DNA from: Nitratireductor sp. B36
Lineage (GTDB): Bacteria; Pseudomonadota; Alphaproteobacteria; Rhizobiales; Rhizobiaceae
Assembly (NCBI RefSeq): GCF_020833685.1
Contig: NZ_JACKZY010000002.1
Location: 806,001 to 870,000 of the forward strand
Length of the DNA: 64,000 nt
Direction of reading: 5' to 3'
The notes under the pieces are model-generated. The model was not told the DNA's origin. It worked only from the letters and a program-made list of their open reading frames with translations, and ran no database searches. This document shows positions 29,171 to 37,924 of the stretch, piece by piece. Positions within the stretch are counted from its first letter, which is position 1; each line of letters starts with the position of its first letter. Position numbers and translations under genes: made by a program.

Positions 29171-30385
29171 ATGATCGGTCTTGCGATTTTGGCGATTGGC
29201 TATGTCCTGTCGCAATTCTACCGGTCGTTTCTGGCTGTCCTGACCCCGGCGTTGACGTCCGAACTCGGTGCCACCAAGGCTGAGTTGTCGATGGCGTCGG
29301 GTGCGTGGTTTGTTGTTTTTGCCCTGATGCAGTTCGTGGTGGGCGTGTCGCTCGACCGCTATGGCCCGCGCCGCACGGCAGCTTTTTTGCTGACGGTTTG
29401 TGGCGGGGGTGGCGCGCTGATGTTTGCACTGGCGCCGACGCCTGGCACAATCATTCTTGCCATGGCACTCAACGGGGCAGGGTGCTCTGCCGTCTTGATG
29501 GCCTCCGTGTTCATCTTCGCAAAATCCTTTTCGGCGGGACGCCTTACCATCCTCATTTCCTGGCTGGTCGCCTTCGGCACGCTCGGTAATGTTGTGGGAT
29601 CTGCGCCGATGGCTGCGGCGGCAGAAGCTTTTGGCTGGCGAAGCGTGATGGGCGGGCTGGCTTTTTTCACGATTCTCACCGGCATCGCCATTCATCTGCT
29701 TGTTCGGGATCCTGCCCCGGCAGGGGAAACTGGAAAGGAAACCGGTTCGGGTTTCAAGGGATATCGCGAGCTCCTCAGCCTTCGCGTGCTCTGGCCAATC
29801 CTTCCTTTGACTGCCTTGAACTATGCGCCCGCCGCAGGCATTCGCGGGCTTTGGGCCGGGCCCTATCTTTCCGAGGTCTATAGCGCGGATGCGCTGATGA
29901 TCGGGAAGGCCACGCTTTTCATGGCGTTGGCGATGTCGGCCGGCAGTTTTGTCTACGGCCCGCTGGACGTTTTTTTTCGCACACGGAAATGGGTGGCCGT
30001 GGGCGGCAACCTCATCGGGCTCCTGGCGATCCTGTTCCTGGCTATCAGCCCGGTCACGTCTATTGTCACAACCACGACCATCTTTGTGGTCATCGGCCTG
30101 TGTGGCGCGAGCTATGGCCTGTTGATGGCGCATGGCCGAGCGTTTGTTCCAGCCCATCTGACGGGGCGCGGCGTGACACTTCTGAACTTCTTTTCAGTGG
30201 GCGGAGCCGGGGTGATGCAGTTTCTTACCGGTGGCGTTGTGTCAGTATCCACCGTGCCTGGCGATCCGGTAGCAGCGTACCAGACCCTGTTCGTTTTCTA
30301 TGCGGCGCTGATTGCGCTTTCACTGGCGATATACCTGGCCTGCAAAGATGCTCCGCCCGAGATCGAGCGGAGGCATGGCGGCTGA
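29171..30385 (+). CDS. MFS transporter
   Basis: A 404-residue protein with about twelve hydrophobic segments. The loop after the second segment carries SLDRYGPRRTA, the usual MFS loop 2-3 motif. No substrate-specific signature is clear. The ATG at 29171 is chosen since the protein then starts with the first membrane segment; GGGAGGG lies 12 bases upstream. It converges with the SDR gene, leaving only 2 nt between the stop codons. Confidence 0.88.
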   Translation: MIGLAILAIGYVLSQFYRSFLAVLTPALTSELGATKAELSMASGAWFVVFALMQFVVGVSLDRYGPRRTAAFLLTVCGGGGALMFALAPTPGTIILAMALNGAGCSAVLMASVFIFAKSFSAGRLTILISWLVAFGTLGNVVGSAPMAAAAEAFGWRSVMGGLAFFTILTGIAIHLLVRDPAPAGETGKETGSGFKGYRELLSLRVLWPILPLTALNYAPAAGIRGLWAGPYLSEVYSADALMIGKATLFMALAMSAGSFVYGPLDVFFRTRKWVAVGGNLIGLLAILFLAISPVTSIVTTTTIFVVIGLCGASYGLLMAHGRAFVPAHLTGRGVTLLNFFSVGGAGVMQFLTGGVVSVSTVPGDPVAAYQTLFVFYAALIALSLAIYLACKDAPPEIERRHGG

Positions 30386-30387
30386 GA

Positions 30388-31224
30388 TCAGGTTTTGGCG
30401 GATGCGCGTTTTTCCGGTTTCTTACGTGGTCCCAGGGAACGTTTGTTCCAGCCCGTCAGACGGTACATGACAAAAAAGATCAAGGACGATGGGAAGAGCC
30501 GCAGAAATTTAAGCGGCCAGACCAGCCGCTTTGGGAAGGTGATTTCGTACCCGCCCTTGTGAAGGCCTCTATCGATGCGGCGGGCAGCCTCCGACGCGGT
30601 CAAAAGTGCCGGCATCGAGAAATTTGTCTTCCTGGTGAGCGGCGTGGCAACAAAGCCCGGATTGATGATTTGAGTCCGGATGTTGAGCTTCTCGAAATCG
30701 TAGCGCAAACCTTCGACGAGATTATTGAGCGCGGCTTTTGTCGACCCATAAGCGGCAGCGGACGGCATCCCGAAGAAAGAGGTGACAGAGCCCATGACCG
30801 CGATGTGGCCGAAGCCGCGGTCACGCATCCGGTCGGACACCGGAATCAAGCCGTTCAGTGTGCCAAAAACATTGATCTGGTAGCTGCGAACAAAGTTGGT
30901 GGTTTCAAGCCGGTCACCCCGCACCGGGAGATATGTTCCTGCATTGAAGACTGCCAGCGTGATAGGTCCGAGATTTTTTTCGATTTGCGCAACGGTGCGC
31001 TCCATCCCCGCTTCGTTCATCACGTCGCAGGGGAAAACGAATATTCGCCCTTCGAGATCTTCTGCTTCACGGGTGATGGAGGAAAGACCATCTTCGGCGC
31101 GGGCAGTGGCGGCGACAGTGTATCCCTGGCCGGCAAGACGCACCGCAAGCGCCCGTCCGATGCCAGTGCTGGCGCCGGTGATCCATGCTACTCCATCCTT
31201 TGGATTGGCCCGGTAAAGCGCCAT
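30388..31224 (-). CDS. SDR family oxidoreductase
   Basis: From the ATG at 31224, with GGAGGGG upstream, the protein has 278 residues. The cofactor site is ITGASTGIGRALAVRLA, the NAG motif is FNAGTYLP, and the catalytic Ser-Tyr-Lys are in MGSVTSFFG and YGSTKAALNN. A hydrophobic stretch (LKFLRLFPSSLIFFVMYRLT) and a basic tail follow near the C-terminus, so it may associate with the membrane, as in lipid-acting SDRs. Substrate unknown. It is divergent from the cysK operon. Confidence 0.9.
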   Translation of the reverse strand: MALYRANPKDGVAWITGASTGIGRALAVRLAGQGYTVAATARAEDGLSSITREAEDLEGRIFVFPCDVMNEAGMERTVAQIEKNLGPITLAVFNAGTYLPVRGDRLETTNFVRSYQINVFGTLNGLIPVSDRMRDRGFGHIAVMGSVTSFFGMPSAAAYGSTKAALNNLVEGLRYDFEKLNIRTQIINPGFVATPLTRKTNFSMPALLTASEAARRIDRGLHKGGYEITFPKRLVWPLKFLRLFPSSLIFFVMYRLTGWNKRSLGPRKKPEKRASAKT

Positions 31225-31345
31225 CCCAATCCCCTCCAATTTTGGGGCAGGTTTATCGGGCGTGGCGCATGTTGAAAAGCGCCTTGTGGACAGTACACAC
31301 CGAAATCGTTTCTGCAGGCATACAATAAGCGACAGCTTTGCGTGC

Positions 31346-31365
31346 TTTTGCGCTGTGGCGCAAAA
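31346..31365. promoter_or_regulatory. 20-bp inverted repeat upstream of cysK operon
   Basis: TTTTGCGC and GCGCAAAA are perfect complements separated by TGTG. The repeat lies 60 bases before the cysK start in the divergent region with the SDR gene. It could be an operator or a cruciform; there is no T-run beyond the stem. Confidence 0.5.
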
Positions 31366-31425
31366 TCGCACCTTGCAACGCCGCTATGGGCTTTCTAACC
31401 TCCGCAAAAATCGAAAGAGGATGCC

Positions 31426-32460
31426 ATGAAAAACTCGGTTGTGGACGCCATTGGCAATACCCCACTGATCCGCCTCAAGCGGGCCTCGGAAGAAACGGGA
31501 TGCGAGATTTTCGGCAAGGCCGAGTTCATGAACCCGGGCCAATCGGTCAAGGACCGGGCCGGGCTTTTTATCATCCGCGATGCAGAAAAACGGGGGCTTT
31601 TGAAGCCAGGCGGCGTCATTGTGGAAGGCACTGCGGGCAACACCGGCATCGGCCTGACAGTGGTGGCCAAGGCGCTGGGTTATCGCACCGTGATTGTGAT
31701 TCCCGAGACCCAGAGCCAGGAAAAGAAAGATGCCTTGCGGGTGCTGGGAGCCGAGCTGATCGAGGTTCCGGCTGTCCCCTACAAGAACCCGAACAATTAC
31801 GTGAAGGTTTCCGGCCGCCTTGCCGAACAGCTCGCAAAATCGGAGCAGAGCGGTGCCATCTGGGCCAATCAGTTCGACAATGTCGCCAATAGGGAAGGCC
31901 ATGTGCGCACAACCGCTGCGGAAATCTGGGAGCAGACGGGAGGAAAGATCGACGGTTTCGTTTCGGCTGTCGGCACAGGGGGAACCCTGGCTGGAGTGGC
32001 AGAGGGCCTGCGCGGCAAAAGCAGAGATGTGAAGGTGGCACTGGCCGATCCGATGGGGGCGGCCCTTTTCAGCTATTACACTGCGGGTGAACTGAAATCC
32101 GAGGGCACGTCGATCACCGAAGGTATAGGGCAAGGGCGTATCACGGCCAATCTGGATGGCTTTGCGCCCGATTTCTCTTTCCAGATCCCCGACGACGAGG
32201 CGCTGCCGATCGTCTTTGATCTGGTGCAGGAGGAGGGGCTGTGTCTTGGCGGCTCGACCGGGATCAATATCGCCGGCGCCATTCGGCTTGCGCGGGAACT
32301 GGGGCCGGGGCATCGCATTGTGACGATCCTCTGTGACTACGGAACGCGCTATCAGTCCAAGCTCTTCAATCCATCATTCCTGCGCGAAAAGGGGCTGCCT
32401 GTACCCGGCTGGATGGATCAATCTCCGGAGATCGACGTTCCGTTCGAGGAGGTTGCCTGA
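31426..32460 (+). CDS. cysK: Cysteine synthase A
   Basis: The 344-residue protein makes cysteine from O-acetylserine and sulfide with PLP. The catalytic lysine is in NPGQSVKDRAGLFII, the substrate loop is EGTAGNTGIGL, and SAVGTGGTLAG is the phosphate-binding loop. The later LGGSTGINIAG is also typical. At 344 residues it is slightly longer than the classical enzyme, which is common in Rhizobiales. GAGG precedes the ATG by four to eight bases. It leads the operon cysK-alaX-sseA; its stop overlaps the alaX start by one base. Confidence 0.94.
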   Translation: MKNSVVDAIGNTPLIRLKRASEETGCEIFGKAEFMNPGQSVKDRAGLFIIRDAEKRGLLKPGGVIVEGTAGNTGIGLTVVAKALGYRTVIVIPETQSQEKKDALRVLGAELIEVPAVPYKNPNNYVKVSGRLAEQLAKSEQSGAIWANQFDNVANREGHVRTTAAEIWEQTGGKIDGFVSAVGTGGTLAGVAEGLRGKSRDVKVALADPMGAALFSYYTAGELKSEGTSITEGIGQGRITANLDGFAPDFSFQIPDDEALPIVFDLVQEEGLCLGGSTGINIAGAIRLARELGPGHRIVTILCDYGTRYQSKLFNPSFLREKGLPVPGWMDQSPEIDVPFEEVA

Positions 32461-33200
32461 TGGCGCAGACGGAAGCGCTTTTTCGAGATGATGCCTATAT
32501 GCGCGAAGGCGCGGCGCGCGTCATCGGGATCAATGATCGCGGCGGAATCGTTCTGGACCGCACGATGTTTTACGCAACGTCTGGCGGGCAGCCGGGCGAC
32601 ACCGGACGCTTTGTCCGCGAGGATGGCTCGATTATCCAGATCGCTGCCACGGTGACGGGGGAGACCAAGGATGAGATCATCCATGTGCCCGCTGCGGAGC
32701 AGGTTTTACCCGAGATGGGCGAGACTTTGCAGCTAACGATCGACTGGGATCGCCGCTTCAAGCTGATGCGTATGCACACGGCCTGTCACCTTCTGAGTGT
32801 GATCTGTCCTTTTCCGATCACCGGGGCTTCGGTGAATGAGGCCGATTCACGGGTAGACTTTGACCTCCCCGATGCAAGCGTCACCAAGGAGGATGTCAGC
32901 GCCAGGCTGATGGAGCTGGTGAACGGGGGACATCCTGTCTTCACCCGCTGGATCAGTGAGGAGGAGCTTGATGCCAATCCCGGTCTTGTGAAATCGAAGA
33001 ATGTGCGACCGCCGCGGGGGGCTGGGCGCATCAGGCTTGTCTGTATCGGCGATGAGGCGAGCGTCGACAGCCAGCCATGCGGCGGCACGCATGTTGCGAA
33101 CACGGCCGAAGTCGGGGAAATCCATATCGGGAAGATCGAGAAAAAGGGGCGGGAGAACCGCCGCTTCCGCATTCGTTTTGGCCCTCCGCCAGCAAACTGA
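32460..33200 (+). CDS. Alanyl-tRNA editing protein, AlaX type
   Basis: AlaX proteins are freestanding relatives of the alanyl-tRNA synthetase editing domain and hydrolyse mischarged Ser-tRNA(Ala) or Gly-tRNA(Ala). The 246-residue protein has the zinc motif in two parts: HTACH (HxxxH) near residue 104 and CGGTH near residue 205. It overlaps the cysK stop by one base (ATGA type) and is 15 nt before sseA. Coexpression with cysteine enzymes is notable, since AlaX is not obviously a sulfur-pathway protein. Confidence 0.92.
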   Translation: MAQTEALFRDDAYMREGAARVIGINDRGGIVLDRTMFYATSGGQPGDTGRFVREDGSIIQIAATVTGETKDEIIHVPAAEQVLPEMGETLQLTIDWDRRFKLMRMHTACHLLSVICPFPITGASVNEADSRVDFDLPDASVTKEDVSARLMELVNGGHPVFTRWISEEELDANPGLVKSKNVRPPRGAGRIRLVCIGDEASVDSQPCGGTHVANTAEVGEIHIGKIEKKGRENRRFRIRFGPPPAN

Positions 33201-33215
33201 TATCGCGAGGATCCC

Positions 33216-34070
33216 ATGAGTGAAACAAGCCGATTTACCGTTTCGTCCGAATGGCTGGAGAACCGACTGGATCAACCCGGTCTCTCCATTGTCGATGCCT
33301 CCTGGTATCTCCCGGCGCAAGGGAGAGATGCGAAGGCGGAGTACGAGGCAGCCCACATCCCAGGGGCGGTGTTTTTCGATCAGGACGCGGTTGTGGATGC
33401 CGGTTCTGATTTGCCGCATACGCTGCCAGATGCCGCAACTTTTCAGCGGCATGTGAGCGCCATGGGGATCTCCAAAACCGACACCATCGTGGTCTATGAC
33501 GGGCCGGGCCTGTTTTCTGCGCCGCGTGTGTGGTGGATGTTCCGGGTCATGGGCGCGCAAGATGTGCGGGTTCTCGATGGCGGCCTGGACGGCTGGCGGG
33601 CCGAGGGGCGTGTGCTGACCAACGAGCCAACCAAGATCGCTCCCTCCGTTTTCAACGCTGCGCTGGATGAAACGCGTGTCGCCGACATCGATGCTGTACG
33701 GAAGGCTGTTGAAGACGGATCAGCGCAGATCGCCGATGCGCGTCCCGCGAGACGCTTTACAGGTGAAGATCCGGAGCCGCGTCCTGGCATGCGTTCGGGC
33801 CACATGCCAGGAGCACGCAATGTGCCGGCTTCGGCTCTTGCGCGCGACGGCAGGCTTCTTGCGCCGCCGGATTTGCGGGCGCTGTTTGAACAGGCGGGCA
33901 TCGATCTAAATCGACCTGTGGTGACATCCTGTGGTTCCGGGGTGACTGCGGCGGTGATCACGCTGGCGCTGGAAACGCTGGGGCACACGGACAATCAGCT
34001 TTATGACGGATCCTGGAGTGAGTGGGGTGGCCGTGAAGACACACAAGTTGTGACCGGGAAGGAAGGTTGA
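33216..34070 (+). CDS. sseA: 3-mercaptopyruvate sulfurtransferase
   Basis: A 284-residue protein with two rhodanese domains. The N-terminal domain (DASWYLPAQGRDAKAEY) is non-catalytic and the C-terminal domain has the active Cys in SCGSGVTA, the six-residue loop typical of mercaptopyruvate rather than thiosulfate sulfurtransferases. It moves sulfur from 3-mercaptopyruvate, a cysteine breakdown product, to thiol or cyanide acceptors. Third gene of the cysK operon, 15 nt behind alaX. Confidence 0.94.
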   Translation: MSETSRFTVSSEWLENRLDQPGLSIVDASWYLPAQGRDAKAEYEAAHIPGAVFFDQDAVVDAGSDLPHTLPDAATFQRHVSAMGISKTDTIVVYDGPGLFSAPRVWWMFRVMGAQDVRVLDGGLDGWRAEGRVLTNEPTKIAPSVFNAALDETRVADIDAVRKAVEDGSAQIADARPARRFTGEDPEPRPGMRSGHMPGARNVPASALARDGRLLAPPDLRALFEQAGIDLNRPVVTSCGSGVTAAVITLALETLGHTDNQLYDGSWSEWGGREDTQVVTGKEG

Positions 34071-34161
34071 AAGACAGGCAACAGCACGTTCATCCTGAAT
34101 TCAGACGTCTTGCACAAAGATCGCCAGAACGGACGAACCTGTTTCCTGAAAGGAGCTTTCC

Positions 34162-34719
34162 ATGTTGAATCGCCGTCAGATGCTTGGGACCGTCATTGCA
34201 GCGGCCTTTTTGCCGAGTGCGGCCATGGCACAATCCACCATGCCTTCGGCATCTCGCATTCAGCGGAGCCTGGAGGCAGCTCCAACGAGGCGCGTACGCC
34301 CGCAGGACCGTGTGACTGTGCGCGAACTGAAACGCCGGCCCGACCTGCGCCGTCGTGCGCCTTCCATCGATATTCAGGCGATCAATTTCGGCTTTGATTC
34401 GGCTGAGATCCCTTACTCCCAGTTTCGCAAGGTGGAAGAGATCGCCAATGCCCTGCATCAGTTGCGTCGCCGGCGGCCGGGAACCATTGTGCTTCTGGAA
34501 GGGCACACGGATGCGGTCGGGTCTTTCGGCTACAACCAGCAACTTTCCGAGCGCCGTGCTGCTTCACTGCGGCGCGTATTGGTGCGCGAGTTCGGTGTGC
34601 CCGCGCGTATGCTGGAGACAGTTGGGTATGGCGAGGAATTTCTTTTGGTGCCCACACCCAATGAGAACTGGCGCAACCGCCGCGTGACCCTGCGCCGCAT
34701 CGACGACTTCCTGCGCTGA
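34162..34719 (+). CDS. OmpA family protein
   Basis: The 185-residue protein has a signal peptide (MLNRRQMLGT then AAAFLPSAAMAQ) that also looks twin-arginine-like only weakly. After an Arg-rich spacer comes an OmpA peptidoglycan-binding domain from about residue 70: INFGFDSAEIP, LLEGHTDAVGSFGYNQQLS and ERRAASLRRVL. Probably periplasmic, bound to peptidoglycan. The stop codon lies in a 14-bp tandem repeat. It follows sseA by about 90 bases and may have its own promoter. Confidence 0.9.
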   Translation: MLNRRQMLGTVIAAAFLPSAAMAQSTMPSASRIQRSLEAAPTRRVRPQDRVTVRELKRRPDLRRRAPSIDIQAINFGFDSAEIPYSQFRKVEEIANALHQLRRRRPGTIVLLEGHTDAVGSFGYNQQLSERRAASLRRVLVREFGVPARMLETVGYGEEFLLVPTPNENWRNRRVTLRRIDDFLR

Positions 34720-34751
34720 CAAGAGGACGCTGACAAGAGGACGCTGACAAG
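34715..34751. repeat. 14-bp tandem repeat across the ompA-like stop codon
   Basis: GCTGACAAGAGGAC occurs twice in perfect tandem (34715-34728 and 34729-34742), followed by a partial third copy (GCTGACAAG). The first copy contains the TGA stop of the OmpA-like gene. Probably slippage. Confidence 0.85.
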
Positions 34752-34842
34752 GGCGCCCTGTTAGGCGGGTTTGGCTGAATTCGGGTGGAAGCGGATAATC
34801 CGGCAGGCAAACTGGTCCCCTCACTTTTGAAGGAGACCAGTT

Positions 34843-35316
34843 ATGGGACTGATCAGATTTGTGGCCATGACGAGCGATGAAGCGAACGCCTTTCGCAATG
34901 GCGCACCCGATGCTTACGGGATGAAGCCCGAACGAAGATTATCGGACGGCAGTGGTGTTCCATGCCGCCATTGCCTTCGTTCGGTACCTGAGGGCAAACC
35001 CTATCTTATCCTGGCGTACCGGCCATTTCCGCAGACCCAGCCCTATGCCGAGACGGGGCCGATTTTCCTGTGTGCGGACGAATGCGAGCGGGCACCGGAC
35101 AGCGATGTCATGCCCGAACTGTTTCGCGCCCGCACGGAGTGGCTTGTGCGCGGTTACGGTCATGACGATCGTATTGTCTATGGCACGGGGGCAGTGACGC
35201 CGAAACAGGATATTTGTACGCGGGCACACGAACTCCTGCAGCGTGAAGATATTGCCTATCTTCACATGCGTTCTGCGCAATACAACTGCTATCAGGTGCG
35301 CATAGACCGGGCCTGA
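34843..35316 (+). CDS. DUF1203 domain protein
   Basis: The 157-residue protein has the DUF1203 pattern: PCRHCLRSVPEGKPYLILAY, then RPFPQTQPYAETGPIFLC and a C-terminal IAYLHMRSAQYNCYQV. Cysteines at about positions 41, 44, 76 and 81 suggest metal binding in the family, but no function is established. AAGGAGA precedes the ATG. It has no partner and is followed by the terminator of the convergent ald gene. Confidence 0.85.
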   Translation: MGLIRFVAMTSDEANAFRNGAPDAYGMKPERRLSDGSGVPCRHCLRSVPEGKPYLILAYRPFPQTQPYAETGPIFLCADECERAPDSDVMPELFRARTEWLVRGYGHDDRIVYGTGAVTPKQDICTRAHELLQREDIAYLHMRSAQYNCYQVRIDRA

Positions 35317-35340
35317 CCGCCTTTACCTCGAGCAACGAAC

Positions 35341-35366
35341 AAAAAAGCCCGCCGTTTCCGGCGGGC
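35341..35366 (-). terminator. Intrinsic terminator of ald
   Basis: On the minus strand GCCCGCCG, loop GAAA, CGGCGGGC is followed by six Ts. This perfect 8-bp stem lies 26 bases beyond the ald stop. Confidence 0.9.
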
Positions 35367-35391
35367 AACGTTGGAGGCAGAGTGTTTATTT

Positions 35392-36507
35392 TCAGGCGGC
35401 GAGCGCGGATTTTGGCTCGGCCATTTCGTAGCCCAACGCTTCGGCAACGGCCTGGTTTGTGATGCGGCCCTTGTGGACGTTCAGGCCATTGCGCAGGTTC
35501 TGATCGTCGACGAGTGCCTTAAGGCCCTTGTCGGCAAGCTGCAGACCGTAGTGCAGTGTGGCGTTGTTCAAGGCGTGTGCCGAGGTAACGGGCACGGCGC
35601 CCGGCATGTTTGCCACGCAATAGTGAATGATGCCGTCGACCTCATAGGTGGGGTCAGAATGGGTGGTGGCATGCGAGGTTTCGAAGCAACCGCCCTGATC
35701 GATCGCGACATCGACCAGCACGGCGCCCTTCTTCATGCCCGAAAGCATCTCGCGGGTGACCAGCTTGGGCGCTGCAGCGCCAGGAATGAGCACGGCGCCG
35801 ACAATGACATCGGAAGAGAAGCATTCTTCTTCCAACGCCTCAACGGTGGAGTAGCGCGTGTGGACGCGGCCATTGAAGATGTCGTCCAGCTCGCGCAGGC
35901 GGGGAATGGAACGATCGATGATCGTCACATCGGCACCTAGGCCAACGGCCATCTTGGCCGCATTGAGACCCACCACGCCGCCGCCGATGATGGCGACCTT
36001 GCCGGGAAGAACGCCCGGAACGCCACCAAGCAGCACGCCCCGTCCGCCATTGGCCTTTTGAAGGGCGGTGGCACCAGCCTGTATCGCAAGACGGCCCGCC
36101 ACTTCCGACATGGGAGCAAGCAGGGGGAGGCCGCCGCGCGTGTCGGTCACGGTTTCGTAGGCAATCGCAGTGACGCCGGCATCGACAAGACCTCGGGTCT
36201 GATCCGGGTCAGGCGCGAGGTGAAGATAGGTGTAGAGGATCTGGTCTTCGCGCAGTTGCACCCATTCGGCGGGCTGCGGCTCCTTGACCTTGACGATCAT
36301 GTCCGACTTGGCGAAGACCTCCTCCGCCGACCGGGCAATGATGGCGCCGGCCGCACGATAGGCATTGTCATCGGCACCGATGCCCGCACCCGCACCGGTT
36401 TCCACCAGCACCTCGTGCCCGTGCGCCACATATTCGCGTACCGAACCGGGCGTCAGGCCGACACGGTATTCGTGATTCTTGATCTCTTTCGGGCAGCCGA
36501 CGCGCAT
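35392..36507 (-). CDS. ald: Alanine dehydrogenase
   Basis: From the ATG at 36507, with GGAGG seven bases upstream, the enzyme has 371 residues, the family length. It oxidises L-alanine to pyruvate and ammonia with NAD. It shows [20 protein letters not shown] at the start, the NAD fold [18 protein letters not shown], and a [14 protein letters not shown] loop near the active site. It is divergent from an Lrp/AsnC gene, an arrangement in which the regulator (AldR-like) commonly activates ald in response to alanine. Confidence 0.96.
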   Translation of the reverse strand: MRVGCPKEIKNHEYRVGLTPGSVREYVAHGHEVLVETGAGAGIGADDNAYRAAGAIIARSAEEVFAKSDMIVKVKEPQPAEWVQLREDQILYTYLHLAPDPDQTRGLVDAGVTAIAYETVTDTRGGLPLLAPMSEVAGRLAIQAGATALQKANGGRGVLLGGVPGVLPGKVAIIGGGVVGLNAAKMAVGLGADVTIIDRSIPRLRELDDIFNGRVHTRYSTVEALEEECFSSDVIVGAVLIPGAAAPKLVTREMLSGMKKGAVLVDVAIDQGGCFETSHATTHSDPTYEVDGIIHYCVANMPGAVPVTSAHALNNATLHYGLQLADKGLKALVDDQNLRNGLNVHKGRITNQAVAEALGYEMAEPKSALAA

Positions 36508-36578
36508 GGGCGTTTCCTCCGGGCTTAGCAGCGATTTTTCTGGCTCAATGGATGAGACCACAAAAACGGCCGAACGTC

Positions 36579-36625
36579 TTTGCGAAGTTGTTTGCGCTGC
36601 GGCTGGTTTTTCGTTATTTCTTGCG
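36579..36625. promoter_or_regulatory. Repeated TTGCG sites between ald and lrp
   Basis: TTTGCG occurs at 36579-36584 and 36591-36596, 12 bases apart, and TTGCG again at 36621-36625. Lrp-family regulators often bind repeated short sites in divergent regions. Weak evidence. Confidence 0.25.
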
Positions 36626-36659
36626 TAAAATCGCGAGAACTTGGGAGGAATTTCGAAGA

Positions 36660-37133
36660 ATGGCTCTTGATAGGATTGATATCGCCATTTTGGAAGTTCT
36701 GCAGAAGGATGGGCGAATATCCAATTCCGCGCTTGCGGAACAGGTGGGCCTGTCGCAGTCAGCCTGTTCGCGCCGCCTCGACAATCTGGAAAAGAGCGGC
36801 GTCATCAAGGGATACCATGCCCGGCTTTCAAATGCAGCCCTTGGCCATGGCGTCACCGTCATTGTTCATATCTCGCTTTCGGGACAGTTTGAACGCACGC
36901 TCAGCGAGTTTGAGGCGGCAGTGCAGCGCTGTCCGAATGTGGTGTCCTGCCATCTCATGTCGGGTGAGTATGATTATATCCTGCGGATTGCGGCGCGTGA
37001 CCTGCAGGATTACGAACGGATTCACAAAGAGTGGCTGACCGGTATGCCCCATGTGATCAAGATCAATTCCGCTTTCGCGTTGCGCGAGGTGGTGGACAGG
37101 ACCGGTATGGGGTTGAAACCGCAGATGGCCTGA
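36660..37133 (+). CDS. Lrp/AsnC family transcriptional regulator, AldR-like
   Basis: The 157-residue protein has an N-terminal helix-turn-helix (RISNSALAEQVGLSQSACSRRL) and a RAM ligand domain (CHLMSGEYDYILRI). The ATG at 36660 follows GGGAGGAA closely. It is divergent from ald, so it is probably its alanine-responsive regulator. It converges with the 5-formyl-THF cyclo-ligase gene 13 nt downstream. Confidence 0.92.
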   Translation: MALDRIDIAILEVLQKDGRISNSALAEQVGLSQSACSRRLDNLEKSGVIKGYHARLSNAALGHGVTVIVHISLSGQFERTLSEFEAAVQRCPNVVSCHLMSGEYDYILRIAARDLQDYERIHKEWLTGMPHVIKINSAFALREVVDRTGMGLKPQMA

Positions 37134-37145
37134 CGGCGGGGGCAA

Positions 37146-37796
37146 TCAGCTGGCAACAACAATGTGGTCCATTGGAATGTCGTGGGGCTGCGGGTAGATC
37201 GTCGGCACTTCGGCTAGGGCGTAGCCGATGCCGATGAGAAGCGGCCGTTTCGGCAAGACGGCGATGGTTCGATCATAAAACCCGCCACCATAGCCCAGTC
37301 GGTAGCTGGAAGCATCGAACCCCACCAGCGGGGAAATGATGATGTCGGGACTGACCGTCTTGTCGACTGCCGGAATGGGAATGTTCCAGACCCCGCGTTC
37401 AAGCCTGTCTCCCGGGCGATAGGGGCGGAAGAGGAGGGGTGCGGCTTTCCGTATGACGACCGGCAAGGCTGGCGTGGCGCCGCGCTCATGGAGGGTGGCG
37501 AGCCATGGGCGCAGGTCCGGTTCGCCCCGAAACGGCCAGTAGAGGCCAAGGACGCGGCCTGAAGGATCTCCGATCAGAGCGTCGAGCTTTTGCGCAATGA
37601 CGCCCGCAAGGCGCGCGCGCTCGGCGGCGGGGATGGCTAGGCGCTCAGTGATCAGGCGCTCGCGTGTGGCCCTGCGCCAGCGGCGAACCTCCGGCCAAAC
37701 CTCCTTATGGGATGGACCGGCTCCGTCGGCCAGCTCGTGCATGAAGCAGGGTGGAGAGGCATAGGTCATTTTACGTTCGTCTGCTTCATCGTTCAT
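37146..37796 (-). CDS. 5-formyltetrahydrofolate cyclo-ligase
   Basis: The enzyme converts 5-formyl-THF with ATP to methenyl-THF. From the ATG at 37796 (GGGGAGAG upstream) the protein has 216 residues. The domain starts at about residue 40, with VLGLYWPFRGEPDLRPWL, then DIIISPLVGFDASSYRLGYG and GGGFYDR, the ATP-binding end. Before it comes an extra segment with ASPPCFMHELADG, not part of the ordinary domain; I have seen similar CxxHE-like segments on small alphaproteobacterial proteins. In other bacteria this gene neighbours 6S RNA, but I cannot see one here. Confidence 0.9.
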   Translation of the reverse strand: MNDEADERKMTYASPPCFMHELADGAGPSHKEVWPEVRRWRRATRERLITERLAIPAAERARLAGVIAQKLDALIGDPSGRVLGLYWPFRGEPDLRPWLATLHERGATPALPVVIRKAAPLLFRPYRPGDRLERGVWNIPIPAVDKTVSPDIIISPLVGFDASSYRLGYGGGFYDRTIAVLPKRPLLIGIGYALAEVPTIYPQPHDIPMDHIVVAS

Positions 37797-37906
37797 CGCG
37801 TCTCTCCCCATCGTCCAAAGCGGTCAGCCTTGAGGAGGCTGCATCGGCTGCTGCTGCAATCCTGTCCTGGACACGACAGACGACCGTCATGGAGCGGCCT
37901 AGACCC

Positions 37907-37924
37907 GTGTCACGCCGGTGTCAC
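37907..37924 (+). promoter_or_regulatory. Pho box (PhoB site) upstream of cpdB
   Basis: GTGTCAC, spacer GCCG, GTGTCAC: two identical 7-mers with an 11-bp period, the architecture of a PhoB box. TGTCA matches the core of the CTGTCAT consensus. It ends about 80 bases before the cpdB start. Confidence 0.65.
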
